From positions 3,100,001-3,164,000 of the forward strand of contig OY970283.1 in NCBI GenBank assembly GCA_963715995.1: 64,000 nt of DNA, written 5' to 3'. Shown here in pieces: positions 1 to 8,506 of the stretch (its first letter is position 1; the number at the start of each line of letters is the position of its first letter). Origin of the DNA: DATBDN01 sp963715995. GTDB lineage: Bacteria > Actinomycetota > Thermoleophilia > Solirubrobacterales > Thermoleophilaceae. Position numbers and translations under genes: made by a program. Below the pieces are notes generated by a model, which made no database searches, was not told the DNA's origin, and worked only from the letters and a program-made list of their open reading frames with translations.

Positions 1-1
1 G

Positions 2-340
2 CTACTGATACTCAACTCCGCGACGAGACCCGCCAAGGGTGAGGCGCTGGTGCTCAGCCACGAGAGCGACACCGAGGTGATGTCCGGTGTCCACCGGCTG
101 GCTTGGTTTCCGACGGGGCCATCAGTGCTGCAGTCGATCCTCGAGTGGTGCGGCTTTCCACACTCCGTAGTCCTGTTCAACCAAGTGCCGGCCCCCTACG
201 GACCACCCGATGGGGGGCGGGTCGAAATCCTGGCCGCACGCGACGCTCAAGCCCTCGCCGCCGTGACAGGCTTGGATCCAGGACACGCCCCGGGTGCGCG
301 CAGCCGCATCAAGCGCATGTTGAAAAGAGTTGCGCGATGA
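2..340 (+). CDS. Class I methyltransferase, C-terminal part (cut by window edge)
   Basis: The reading frame is open from the first bases of the window to the stop at 338-340, so the start lies outside. The visible part has the strand pattern of the last third of a Rossmann-fold methyltransferase: a hydrophobic strand LLILNS, a WFPTGPSVLQSILEW segment that resembles the acceptor-proximal region of tRNA-mo5U34-like and lipid/sugar methyltransferases, then VVLFNQVP. The SAM-binding motif itself is not in view, so the substrate cannot be named. It converges with the minus-strand gene ending at 393. A GTG at 50 is inside the domain and is unlikely to be the real start. Confidence 0.6.
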   Translation, partial: LLILNSATRPAKGEALVLSHESDTEVMSGVHRLAWFPTGPSVLQSILEWCGFPHSVVLFNQVPAPYGPPDGGRVEILAARDAQALAAVTGLDPGHAPGARSRIKRMLKRVAR

Positions 341-392
341 CATCCGAGTGCGACCAGCCGCTGAGCAGTTGCCGTCGGCGCTAGGGCGGCAC

Positions 393-1568
393 TTACGGGA
401 CGCGCTCGAGGAGCAGTGCGGTCTGCGCGCTGTATGCATGCGGAACCGCCTCGACCAGCGTGAACGCCGGCCCGGCCAGTCGCAGGAAGTGCTCACGTGC
501 ATGGAAGACCTGCGCGTTGTGCCCACGGCCGACCGTGAACATGTCGAAGCCTGAGGCAAGCGCCTCCTGGCCGACCTTGCTGTCGAGCACCATTCGTGGG
601 ATCGGGTTGCGCCGCGACGTCGGCTGGTTCCACGTCGCGAGCGTCTCCTCATCGTGGATCGTCACGTACAGGCGCCCCCCTGGCACGAGCAGGCGGCCGA
701 GCTCGAGTAGCCACGTCTCGGGCAGGTCGTCGATGTGGGTGAACAGCGAGCCGCAGTAGACGAGACGGAACGATCGGTCCGCGAACGGAAGGTGAGGCAC
801 CTTCGTGGTCGTCACGAAGTGAAACGGCGGGCTCAGGTTCTGCCGACACCACATGATGTGCTCGGCCAGGATGTCGGCGCCCCAGATCTCACAGCTGGCG
901 GCCAGCGGACCGAGGTGGCGGATCATGCGGCCGGCGCCGCAGCCCAGATCGAGAATCCGATCACCGCGAGCGAAGTCGAACCCGTCCCTGCGAACGATCT
1001 CGAGCATGCGCTCGCTGTCCACCGCACCACCCTCGACGAACCCTCGGTAGCCCTGCCAGAGCTCGGCCGGGGGAACCGGCAATTCGTCGCCTGGCGGGTG
1101 TTCGCTGCGCGGCGGAACGAGGAAGTCCTCGCCCCGTTTGTACGGCCTGTAGGCCAGCTCGGAGAAGCCCGACTCCTCCCGCCGCCGCAGACGGTGTCCG
1201 ATCCGGGCTCGCGCGCGAGCGATCAGCGCTCGCGGGGCGTGGTCCGGCGGCTCGCCCTCGAGTTCGGAGCGCGACCGGGTCAGCACGAACCCGTCGCCGT
1301 CGCGCTCCAGCGAGTGGAAGAAGCGCATCCAGAGATCCACGCGCGTCCCGTTGAGTCGGCCGGCGAGGTGGCCCCGTACCTGAACCTCGACCTCCGTCGG
1401 TCCTCCGAGGATCTCCAGATCGTGGAGGTCGAAGCGCTCGAGCGCGAACCCGCCGTCGGCGAAACCGGTGAGCTCCTCGGTACGCGACAGCGTCTCACCG
1501 TTCGGCATCTGGTGGACGTAGTCGGGAGAGCGCAGCGCCTCCATCGCGGGAAGGTCGCCCTCGAGCAT
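393..1568 (-). CDS. SnoaL-like domain fused to SAM-dependent methyltransferase
   Basis: 391 residues. Residues about 1-105 look like a SnoaL/NTF2-type cone (DYVHQMPNG, VRGHLAGRLNGTRVDLWMRFFHSL), a fold used for ligand binding or as an associated subunit. After a basic linker, residues about 200-390 form a class I methyltransferase: motif I ILDLGCGAGRM at 205-215, an acidic loop GADIL, then LVYCGSLFTHIDD and LLVPGGRLYVTIHD, the usual post-I and motif IV/VI pattern. It would transfer a methyl group from SAM to an unidentified small molecule or surface glycan. The neighbour upstream is a membrane O-acyltransferase, which is compatible with surface polysaccharide modification but does not prove it. 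Confidence 0.7.
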   Translation of the reverse strand: MLEGDLPAMEALRSPDYVHQMPNGETLSRTEELTGFADGGFALERFDLHDLEILGGPTEVEVQVRGHLAGRLNGTRVDLWMRFFHSLERDGDGFVLTRSRSELEGEPPDHAPRALIARARARIGHRLRRREESGFSELAYRPYKRGEDFLVPPRSEHPPGDELPVPPAELWQGYRGFVEGGAVDSERMLEIVRRDGFDFARGDRILDLGCGAGRMIRHLGPLAASCEIWGADILAEHIMWCRQNLSPPFHFVTTTKVPHLPFADRSFRLVYCGSLFTHIDDLPETWLLELGRLLVPGGRLYVTIHDEETLATWNQPTSRRNPIPRMVLDSKVGQEALASGFDMFTVGRGHNAQVFHAREHFLRLAGPAFTLVEAVPHAYSAQTALLLERVP

Positions 1569-1667
1569 GGACTGGCGCCAGCGCGCAACTGTGGCGCGCG
1601 CCGCTGCCGTCGATTCCCCGCTACCTCGTGACAGAGGGCTTCACGAGCGCACACTGTACGCAAGCCC

Positions 1668-3768
1668 TCAGCGGCGAAGGATTCGGTCGAGCTGACGCTC
1701 GAAGTAGGGCACGAGCGTGACCACGTAGTAGTCCGATATGTGGTTCATGTCGAGATACACGAGCGCGTGTCCGATCACAGGCGGACAGGTGGTGGCGTCG
1801 CAGAAGTACCTCGTCAAATCGATCACGCTGAAGCGTTTCGAGTGCATGCCCTGGGCTGCAGCAACGGCCGGATCCGGGGGTAGCGCCACACTCCGGGGTC
1901 GCGCGCAGAACGGTCCCGGATCGTCGTGATCCCCAATCGCCTTCTCGACGCAATGGTTGGTTCCGTCCTCCGGCAGCATCCCAGGGTTGTCGCGGATGAC
2001 GACTATGCGCTTGACCGAGCTGGGCAGCGCCCGCCAGCCGTCCTCATATCCCTTGATCCGCGTCCTGAGCTCATTCGCCCCTGCGGGGGCAACGACGATG
2101 CTCCCGTATTGCTGGCCGAACAGCACGGTGTCGACATCAGGGTGAGATATGAGCCATTGCCGGACTCCCGTCTTCCAGCGCACGCACGCTGAGCGCGACG
2201 GCTCCGATAATGCGCGCACAGCGGCCGAGTAAGGGCAGTTCGGGCGAAAGACCACATAGGCACGCCACCCACGCGTGTATGCGATCCGGCCCACGGCCGG
2301 GATCCAGTGAGCCGCGTGACTGTCGCCGATCAGCGCGACGGTCCGCGCCGACTGGCCGGCGCCCGGCGCACTGAAGTTGCACACGTTGATCGGCCCGACG
2401 CGCGGGCAACGGCGAGCAACTTCCTTGTGGCGACCTGCGATGTCGCGGATCGCCTGAACAGCCGCGGGCGTTGGGATCACGCGACCGCGAAGATCGGGGT
2501 TCTGGCACCCCTTGTTCTTCGGATCGAGCGTTTCCGCCCCGAAGCACGGCGGCGGGCGGCGCAGGAAGCTCGCGAGCTCCTTCACCTCGGCGCTTGCGCT
2601 CACGTTGCGGGCATGCACCAGGCTGCTGGCAAACGCTGCGACCACCAGGACAGCGGCGGTTGCCACCACAAGGGTCCGGCGCCGACCGGCAACGGAGAGC
2701 GGCTTGCGCTGGCGGATCGGGTCCTCGATCACGACCTTCGTCAGCCACCCGAGTCCCACGCTGACGACCATCAGGGACACGCGCACGTAACCGCGCAGCA
2801 GGTGGTTGGCGGCATAAGGCACGAGCACCAGCAACGGCCAGTGCCACAGGTAGGTCGAGTAGGAGACGTCGCCCAGGAACTGTGCTGGTCGCCACGCCAG
2901 CGGCGGTGCCCAGCGCAGCGTCGGCGCTTCCGACCAGATCACGAGCAGCGTGCCGATCGCCGGCACGAGCGCGGCGGCGCCCGGGTACTGGGTCTGCGGC
3001 GAGTAGGCAAACGCGGTCGCCGCCAACGCGGCGAGGCCGATCCAAGCCCCAACCGCCCGGATTGGATCCGGCGCTCGGAGCCGCGCGCCTGCCGTCGCCA
3101 GCAATCCTCCCGCCGCGAACTCCCACGCCCGCGTGAAGGTGGAGAAGTACGCCACCGCCGGGTTGTGCGCCGACTCGTAGATCGAGTAGCCGAGGCTCGC
3201 GCTCGCTACGACGGCAAGCGCGATCAGGAACGGCCGGATTGTCGCGCCGCGGTCCGGTCGCCGACGTGAAAGCAGGGTCAAGCCGAGCAGAAACAGCGGC
3301 CACAGCACGTAGAGCTGCTCCTCCGCCGAGAGCGTCCAGTAGTGCTGCACCGGCGACGGCGGCTGGTTTGCCGCCAGATAGTCCACCGCCGCGTGAGCGA
3401 GCTGCCAGTTCTTCGAAGAAGAGCGCGCACGCGCGAATCTCGGCGAAGAACGAGCTTTGGGCGCCCTCTGGGACGACCGCAAGCACGCCGAGAGTCGTCA
3501 CGACGAGCACGAACAGTGCCGCCGGGAGGATACGCCGGGCGCGCCTCGTCCAGAAAGCCAGCACCGATGCACGACCGGTGCGCTCGCGCTCGCGCAGAAG
3601 GATCCCCGTGATCAGGAAGCCGGAGATGACGAAGAACACGTCGACGCCGACGAAGCCACCCGGCACCCGGCCCGGGAAGACGTGGAAGGCGATGATCAAC
3701 GCCAGCGCCGCGGCCCTCATCGTTTGAATCTCGGGGCGGATGGCGCGCAAGCCCCGGGATGGTGTCAC
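1668..3768 (-). CDS. OafA/YrhL-type membrane O-acyltransferase with SGNH domain, frameshifted
   Basis: The N-terminal part starts at ATG 3768 with RPEIQTMRAAALALIIAFH and VGVDVFFVISGFLIT, the hallmark start of acyltransferase-3 proteins with the catalytic-type His in AFH. About 118 codons later the frame switches; the other frame continues NWQLAHAAVDYLAAN and HYWTLSAEEQLYVLWP, several membrane spans, then a periplasmic SGNH esterase-like domain with block I IGDSHAAHW and the terminal DMNHISD catalytic motif. Together this makes a full-length protein of about 700 residues, the normal size for this family, which acetylates cell-surface polysaccharides. The switch falls at about 3411-3415, where one extra base (TTCGAAGAAC instead of TTCGAGAAC) restores FFENW. 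A sequencing error or a genuine broken gene are both possible. Confidence 0.75.
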
Positions 3769-3837
3769 GAACGCGGTTGTAGCTCCGCCGTTACGGGTCT
3801 AGGGTCGGAGACTGACCACCCGAAGAGGAGATGCACG

Positions 3838-5304
3838 ATGGCTCTGATCGAGCAGGACACACCAACCACCGCTGACGACGCGCCCGCGATCGCCGAGCTC
3901 GAACAGATCGTCGAGCGCCAGCGCGCAGCGTTCCTCGCCGACCCATATCCGTCGCTGGAGGAGCGGCTCGGTCTGCTGCAGGCGCTCGCCGGGATGGTCA
4001 TGACCCATCGCGTACAGATCCAGGAGGCGATGAGCTCCGACTTCGGTGTCCACCCCACCGAGGCGACCGACCTGATCGAGGTCCTGGGCGTGGCTGGTCG
4101 CGCGGCCTACGCGGCCGGGCAGCTCGAGAGCTGGATGGCAGCCGATGAGCGGGAGACCGACCCACAGCTCTACGGCTCCGGCCGCGCCTTCGTGCAGCCA
4201 CAGCCGAAGGGCGTGGTCGGAAACATCGTCCCCTGGAACTTCCCGTTCGACCTCTCGGTCGGGCCCCTGGTCGAGATGCTCGCGGCCGGCAACCGGGTTG
4301 TCATCAAGCCGTCCGAATACACCCCCGCATGTGCCGAGGTGCTGCGCGACATGGTGCGCGCGACGTTCGACCCCGAGCGCGTCGACGTGGTCGTAGGAGG
4401 CGTGGAGCTCGCGAAGGCGTTCACGCGCGTGCGCTGGGACCACCTGCTCTACACGGGTAGCCCGGCGATCGGCCGCGAGATCGCGAAGGCCGCGGCCGAG
4501 CAGCTGGTGCCGGTCACGCTCGAGCTTGGCGGCAAGTGCCCGGCGATCCTCACCGAGGACAGCATCGACGCGGAGTCGCTCAAGCAGGTGCTCGGCACCA
4601 AGGCGATCAAGAACGGCCAGATGTGCGTGACGGTCGACTACTGCCTGGTGCCGCGGGATCGCATGGACGACTTCGCGCGCCTCGCAGCCGAGCACGTGCA
4701 ACAGTCGATGCCCGGCTTCTGTGCGTCCGAGAGCTGCACGGGCATCATCACCACGCGCCACCTACAGCGCATCCAGGACCTGCTCGAGGACGCCCGCGCA
4801 CAGGGCGCCGACGTGCGCCCGCTCGAGCAGTCAGGCGACGTCGATCCCGACACGCGGCAGATGCCGATCACGCTGGTGCTCGACCCGTCCGAGGAGCTTG
4901 GCGTGATGAAGGAGGAGATCTTCGGCCCGATCCTGCCGGTCAAGCCGTACGACGATCTCGACGCAGCGATCAGCTATGTCAACGCCGGAGAGCGCCCGCT
5001 GGCGCTGTACGTCTTCGCAAAGGACGAGGCGGTTGCAAACGACGTGCTGCGCCGGACGAGCTCCGGCGGCGCATCCGTCAACTCCGCCGCGGTACACGCT
5101 GCACTGCCGTCGCTGGGGTTCGGCGGCGTCGGCCAGAGCGGCTCGGGGCGCCACCACGGCGTCGAGGGCTTCCGCGAGTTCTCGAACCCGCGCGGCGTGT
5201 TCGTGCGCGGCGAGGGCGACATGATCGAGGCGTTCGCACCGCCGTACGGGCCCGAGGTGCGGGCAGTGGTGGACGCGGCGTTCGAGGCGGCGGCGGGGGG
5301 CTGA
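3838..5304 (+). CDS. Aldehyde dehydrogenase (coniferyl aldehyde dehydrogenase-like)
   Basis: 488 residues from ATG 3838, which follows a GAGGAG ribosome site; the open frame runs further upstream but only shadows the divergent acyltransferase. It oxidises an aldehyde to the acid with NAD(P)+. Family motifs are present: VGNIVPWNFPF, NRVVIKPSE for the cofactor, LELGGK with the general-base Glu229, NGQMC with the catalytic Cys263, and EEIFGPILPV near the C-terminus. The short C-terminal half and the sequence around Cys resemble the coniferyl-aldehyde/class 3 branch rather than betaine or succinate-semialdehyde enzymes. It is followed by a VOC-family gene in the same direction 48 bp later, perhaps one transcript. 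Exact substrate unknown. Confidence 0.9.
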   Translation: MALIEQDTPTTADDAPAIAELEQIVERQRAAFLADPYPSLEERLGLLQALAGMVMTHRVQIQEAMSSDFGVHPTEATDLIEVLGVAGRAAYAAGQLESWMAADERETDPQLYGSGRAFVQPQPKGVVGNIVPWNFPFDLSVGPLVEMLAAGNRVVIKPSEYTPACAEVLRDMVRATFDPERVDVVVGGVELAKAFTRVRWDHLLYTGSPAIGREIAKAAAEQLVPVTLELGGKCPAILTEDSIDAESLKQVLGTKAIKNGQMCVTVDYCLVPRDRMDDFARLAAEHVQQSMPGFCASESCTGIITTRHLQRIQDLLEDARAQGADVRPLEQSGDVDPDTRQMPITLVLDPSEELGVMKEEIFGPILPVKPYDDLDAAISYVNAGERPLALYVFAKDEAVANDVLRRTSSGGASVNSAAVHAALPSLGFGGVGQSGSGRHHGVEGFREFSNPRGVFVRGEGDMIEAFAPPYGPEVRAVVDAAFEAAAGG

Positions 5305-5352
5305 GGCTCACGGCTTCCGATTAGTTCCGGGCCGCACCCAGGTCCTACCTAC

Positions 5353-5745
5353 ATGCTCGAGAACTCAGAGACATTCAGCGGCTTCGCGGTCCCCGACATC
5401 GAGGCGGCACGCGCGTTCTACGGGGACAAGCTCGGGCTCGACACCGAGGTGCTCGACGAGCAGAACGGCCTGCTCTCACTCCACCTCGCCGGCGGCCACG
5501 ATGTCCTCGTTTACCGCAAACCCGATCACGAGCCGGCCAGCTTCACGATCCTCAACTTCCGCGTCGAGGACATCGATGCGGTTGTCGACGGCCTGTCCGA
5601 GCGCGGCGTCAGCTTCGAGCGCTACGACGGGATGCCACAGGACGAGAGGGGAGTCATGCGCGGGCGCGCTGCCGGGCGCGGTCCCGACATAGCATGGTTC
5701 AAGGATCCGGCGGGGAACATCCTGTCGGTGCTGCAGGAGGGTTAG
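5353..5745 (+). CDS. VOC family (glyoxalase/bleomycin-resistance fold) protein
   Basis: 130 residues. It has the paired beta-alpha-beta-beta-beta pattern of the vicinal oxygen chelate fold: VPDIEAARAFYGDKLGL at the start, VYRKPDHEPASFTILNFRV in the middle and IAWFKDPAGNILSVLQ at the end. The last motif contains the usual DPxGN turn and a C-terminal strand. The expected metal Glu/His positions are not obvious, so it may bind a ligand rather than act as a lyase. It sits just downstream of the aldehyde dehydrogenase on the same strand. GC-rich GGCGCC inverted repeats follow at about 5757-5790 but lack a clear T-run. Confidence 0.8.
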   Translation: MLENSETFSGFAVPDIEAARAFYGDKLGLDTEVLDEQNGLLSLHLAGGHDVLVYRKPDHEPASFTILNFRVEDIDAVVDGLSERGVSFERYDGMPQDERGVMRGRAAGRGPDIAWFKDPAGNILSVLQEG

Positions 5746-5909
5746 CGGCGCGTTCGGCGCCGGGGGCTGGCCACCGGCGCCGGGTCGGCGGTGGGGGGGT
5801 TTCCCAACAGAATCTGTGGCTTTTTTGTCCCCCTCACGGGTGAACGGACAGCGCAAAACTGGTACTCGCGCTCAGCACCGGCTGGGTGTTGCAACGAAAC
5901 GGAGGCCGT

Positions 5910-6101
5910 CTAGTCCCGCGACCCTTCCGCCGCCTTCCGCCGCCGAACACTTAGCACCCGTACGGGCGCGCTCGGGTCCGCCGCGACGAACTTGACCTTG
6001 ATCCCATGCTTCGCGCACTCAGCACGGAGCCGCTCGACCCACTCGGGTTCTGGTAGTGGCATCGACGCCAAGTGCCAGTGGGGTTGCTGGGGCGAGTTCA
6101 C
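5910..6101 (-). CDS. Small hypothetical protein
   Basis: 63 residues, rich in charged residues, with a central EPEWVERLRAECAKHGIKVKFVAAD that would fold as a helix followed by a strand. The GTG start overlaps the TGA stop of the upstream gene (GTGA at 6098-6101), which argues that both are real and translationally coupled. No family recognised. It lies at the left end of a gene-poor zone with broken genes, so an origin in a phage or mobile element is plausible. Confidence 0.5.
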   Translation of the reverse strand: MNSPQQPHWHLASMPLPEPEWVERLRAECAKHGIKVKFVAADPSAPVRVLSVRRRKAAEGSRD

Positions 6102-6493
6102 GTGGAACTGCCTGTCTCCGCGCTACCGGGCCGGGCTTCGCCGTTCTTGAGCGGGGCCACAATGAAGGTCGTGGTGCCCTCCTCCTGCTCACCATTTTCG
6201 ATGCCGCCATCCGCGAGGATGTGCCCGATCCGGTCGCCAATGTCCTTGTTGGTTGGCTGCATCTCATGCGCCGATGGACAGCGGCGCAAATAGAGCCGCG
6301 TAATCCAGCCGATGTCGTGTCCGCCGCTGCGCGCGTACTCGGATATACGGCTGAAAAGCACTGCGGCGTCGGTCCAGTCGAGCACGTCGTCAGCGGCAAG
6401 CTCTTCACCGAGTTGCCGCAGTTGCTTGATGTCGTTCACCGCACACTCGATGCGATAAGCAAAGTCGCGCAGGTGGACGTCGTAATCGGTCAT
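6098..6493 (-). CDS. Hypothetical protein
   Basis: 131 residues if started at ATG 6493 (MTDYDVHLRDFAYRI); the frame is open a further 60 bases upstream but that stretch is Arg-rich and unlike a protein start. The N-terminal half is helical with a DIKQLRQLGEELAADDVLDW segment; the C-terminal third is acidic and polar. I do not recognise a family. It is coupled by a 4-base overlap to the 63-residue gene downstream. Helical, acidic, paired small genes of this kind are common in actinobacterial prophage remnants. Confidence 0.5.
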   Translation of the reverse strand: MTDYDVHLRDFAYRIECAVNDIKQLRQLGEELAADDVLDWTDAAVLFSRISEYARSGGHDIGWITRLYLRRCPSAHEMQPTNKDIGDRIGHILADGGIENGEQEEGTTTFIVAPLKNGEARPGSAETGSST

Positions 6494-6668
6494 ACAGCTC
6501 CCATCGTTCCGGCGTTGCCACCGCGCGCATCGCGCCGGTTGGCGGAGGGTCACAGGCCCGGGTGCCTCGCCTCGCTCTGGATAGGACGACCGAGACTACT
6601 CCGTGCCGCCGCCGGGCTATGCGACTCGGCCACGCTCGATGGGCCATGGATGGGCCTGTGAAGCGTGC

Positions 6669-6866
6669 TTACTGCGAAGGCCACCAGGACCACGAGAAGT
6701 TCGGGACGATGCCGTCGGTGATGCAGTCCCCCTCTCCCGCGAATCCAACAATGCCGGTGCAGTGCCAGCCGTTTGGGGATATCCCAAAGTCGTAGTACTG
6801 GCTGTAGACGTGTTTTGCCGTCGCGCACGACACGCGGTTCAGGTGGAACTTTTCGCCGTACCTGAC
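6669..6866 (-). pseudogene. Fragment of a small secreted Cys-containing protein
   Basis: Read on the minus strand from about 6866 to the TAA at 6669-6671, the frame gives VSCATAKHVYSQYY, then NGWHCTGIV and GDCITDGIVPN. The spacing SC-AxxV-GWxC-C is one I associate with short secreted proteins of Solirubrobacterales-like actinobacteria. There is no start codon or signal peptide in frame upstream; the frame continues into Cys/Pro-rich nonsense. I read it as a decayed or truncated copy. A short unrelated plus-strand tail (VHSYGKAAHTLLRKLDN, stop at 6947-6949) lies just above it, another sign of a patchwork of remnants. Confidence 0.4.
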
Positions 6867-7029
6867 GCAGGCAGGCGGGCGTGGAGCCGAGTGAGGTTCA
6901 CAGCTACGGCAAGGCGGCGCACACGCTGTTGCGCAAGCTCGACAACTAGGGCGGACGCATGCCGTGTTGGCGTTGAGCGGTTCCGCTCACGCCAGCACGG
7001 AAGGCAACGGCGCGTGCGGTCACCGGCCG

Positions 7030-7304
7030 GTGTCAGGGGCGCGATCAGTCAGCCCGTTGCACGAGGCGCTCGGGCAGGCGATCCGCGCCGAACGTCAAGC
7101 GCAGCGCGTCACGCAAGAGGACCTGGCTCACCGCGCCGACGTGCACAAAGCGTGGATGGGCCATGTCGAGCGAGGCGAGCCAACCTCACCGTGGGCCACC
7201 TCGCGCGGATTGCAGATGCCCTCGACGTATCACCGTCGAAGCTGCTCTCCTCAGCAGAGGAGAAGCTGTGGGGACCGGGTCGTTCGTCCGGTTCCGGTCC
7301 TTAG
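7030..7304 (+). pseudogene. XRE-family HTH regulator, frameshifted
   Basis: From GTG 7030 the frame reads LGQAIRAERQAQRVTQEDLA and VHKAWMGHVERGE, helices 1-3 of a Cro/C1-type DNA-binding domain. It then leaves the family. The other plus-strand frame takes over with ANLTVGHLARIADALDVSP and SKLLSSAEE, helices 4-5 plus a short tail, stopping at 7304. One missing base at about 7174-7180 joins the two parts perfectly (VERGE-ANLTV). An intact product would be about 90 residues, typical of a small phage or toxin-antitoxin regulator. It may be a real pseudogene or an indel error. Confidence 0.6.
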
Positions 7305-7483
7305 AACATGCGCTTTTGGCCGGAGCCGACGCGGCCTCTGGTTGCTGATGCGATTGGATTCTTGCGCGAGCCGACCTGGCGCTGGAAACCGACAACGGCG
7401 ACCGGAAGCCTGACGATCACGGCTGCGTTGTGCCTCTCGGGCTGCCCCTCTCCGGACCATTTTGGCGCAGCCAAGCAGGCCAT

Positions 7484-7516
7484 AAAAAAGGGGCGGCTCA
7501 GCGTCAGCCGCCCCTT
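7484..7516 (-). terminator. Rho-independent terminator of the PASTA-like gene
   Basis: Perfect 11-bp inverted repeat (7488-7498 with 7506-7516, loop of 7) of AAGGGGCGGCT/AGCCGCCCCTT. On the minus strand it is followed by a run of six T. It lies 28 bp downstream of the secreted gene ending at 7544. Confidence 0.85.
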
Positions 7517-7543
7517 GAGTGTCGCTTCCGGCAGGACCGGCGA

Positions 7544-7825
7544 CTAGCAGGACCGTCCGGCCGTCAAGGTGACGGTGTTACCGCGCTGGCTCTGGTGAAC
7601 GACCACCCAGTCAGCCTTTACCACGATGCCGAAAAGGCCACCGCCGCGCTCGCGCGTGCGAAACCCGAGGCGATGGAGCGTTCGCTCCGCTCGGTCAAGT
7701 TGGCGACAACGCACATTCGGGGCTTTCTTCGAGGCATGTGCGACCGGTGCCGCTGCGTTCGACGCCGCCACCGGAACGGCAACGAGAGCGAGAGCGGCGA
7801 CGACTCCTGCGAATGACTTCCTCAT
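7544..7825 (-). CDS. Secreted single PASTA-like domain protein
   Basis: 93 residues. Residues 1-24 are a signal peptide (MRKSFAGVVAALALVAVPVAA). The rest fits one PASTA repeat: a helix DRAERTLHRLGF, then GGGLFGIVV, a Trp strand DWVVVHQSQRGNTV and a final strand VTLTAGRSC. PASTA domains bind muropeptides or, as single secreted modules, act at the cell wall. The Cys near the start of the mature part and the final Cys probably form a disulfide. This is one of few intact genes in the 5.9-8.3 kb remnant zone and it has its own terminator. Confidence 0.75.
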   Translation of the reverse strand: MRKSFAGVVAALALVAVPVAASNAAAPVAHASKKAPNVRCRQLDRAERTLHRLGFRTRERGGGLFGIVVKADWVVVHQSQRGNTVTLTAGRSC

Positions 7826-7972
7826 GGATTAGTTCCTTCCTAGATAGAGGTGATAAAGCCTCTATCGGCGTCGTTGCAGATGTCGCAAGACCCCGTTTCG
7901 GGGACAGGGGGTGCGTTAGATCGGCACGACGTGCGGCCCCTTTAGCACCAGGAACCTAATGCGCCTCGGGGC

Positions 7973-8263
7973 TCAGCACTCGGTGAAGTGACCGAAAGAG
8001 ATGATCGCGCCCCAATACGGCGGACTTGTGACAACCAAATCCACCGAGCCGTCGGGCACTTCGGCCATCTCCTCTGCTGACTTGAAGAACGCCACGACCT
8101 GTCCTCGCCGGAGCGGATCAACATCGGCGGGAAGTGGTCTGGCGGCCTCCACGAGCAGCGAGGCTATATGGAACGGCAGACGACCACGTTTCCCCGTTCT
8201 CGGCACGCCCCACACACGCTCCGATTGCCACTTCCATTGCCACGTGGCCGCGCGCGACGGCAC
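7973..8263 (-). pseudogene. DNA methyltransferase fragment (TSPPYW motif)
   Basis: The last 45 residues read VVAFFKSAEEMAEVPDGSVD then LVVTSPPYWG, followed by a stop after FGHFTEC. DGSVDLVVTSPPYWG is the catalytic motif IV region of N4-cytosine/N6-adenine DNA methyltransferases, which is normally followed by more than 200 residues including the SAM motif in this circularly ordered class. Those are absent: the frame ends at 7973 and the gene is cut. The upstream part (to 8263) is not convincing as a start. It directly abuts the left direct repeat of the tRNA-fMet island at 8278, so the cut may come from an insertion or excision event. Confidence 0.6.
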
Positions 8264-8277
8264 CGAGCCACCCTTAG

Positions 8278-8360
<83 letters not shown>

Positions 8361-8442
8361 ATGGTCCGAATGGCCTCACCTCAGGCGTATCTGCGCTTGT
8401 GACGCGGCTTGAGACGGTCTTACCTCTGGTGAGATTTGCTCA

Positions 8443-8468
8443 GTTTGGTACCACGGCTGGTACCACGG
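8443..8468. repeat. Left bipartite GGTACC motif of the island
   Basis: GTTTGGTACC, five bases (ACGGC), TGGTACCACGG. The same two half-sites with a different five-base spacer lie at 13917-13942 near the other end, in the same orientation. It is 82 bp inside the left repeat. Candidate binding site of a recombinase or accessory factor, or a shared promoter operator. Confidence 0.6.
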
Positions 8469-8506
8469 ACCCTGCGAAAAGATTGCCGCTCAGGCGAACG
8501 CCGCGG

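Noticed and set aside
6873..6949. Tail of a plus-strand gene (VHSYGKAAHTLLRKLDN)
   Set aside because: The frame opens only about 25 codons before its stop and has no start or family match.
7301..7483. Short coding frames between the XRE remnant and the terminator
   Set aside because: No family, no ribosome site, and overlapping frames on both strands of equal quality.
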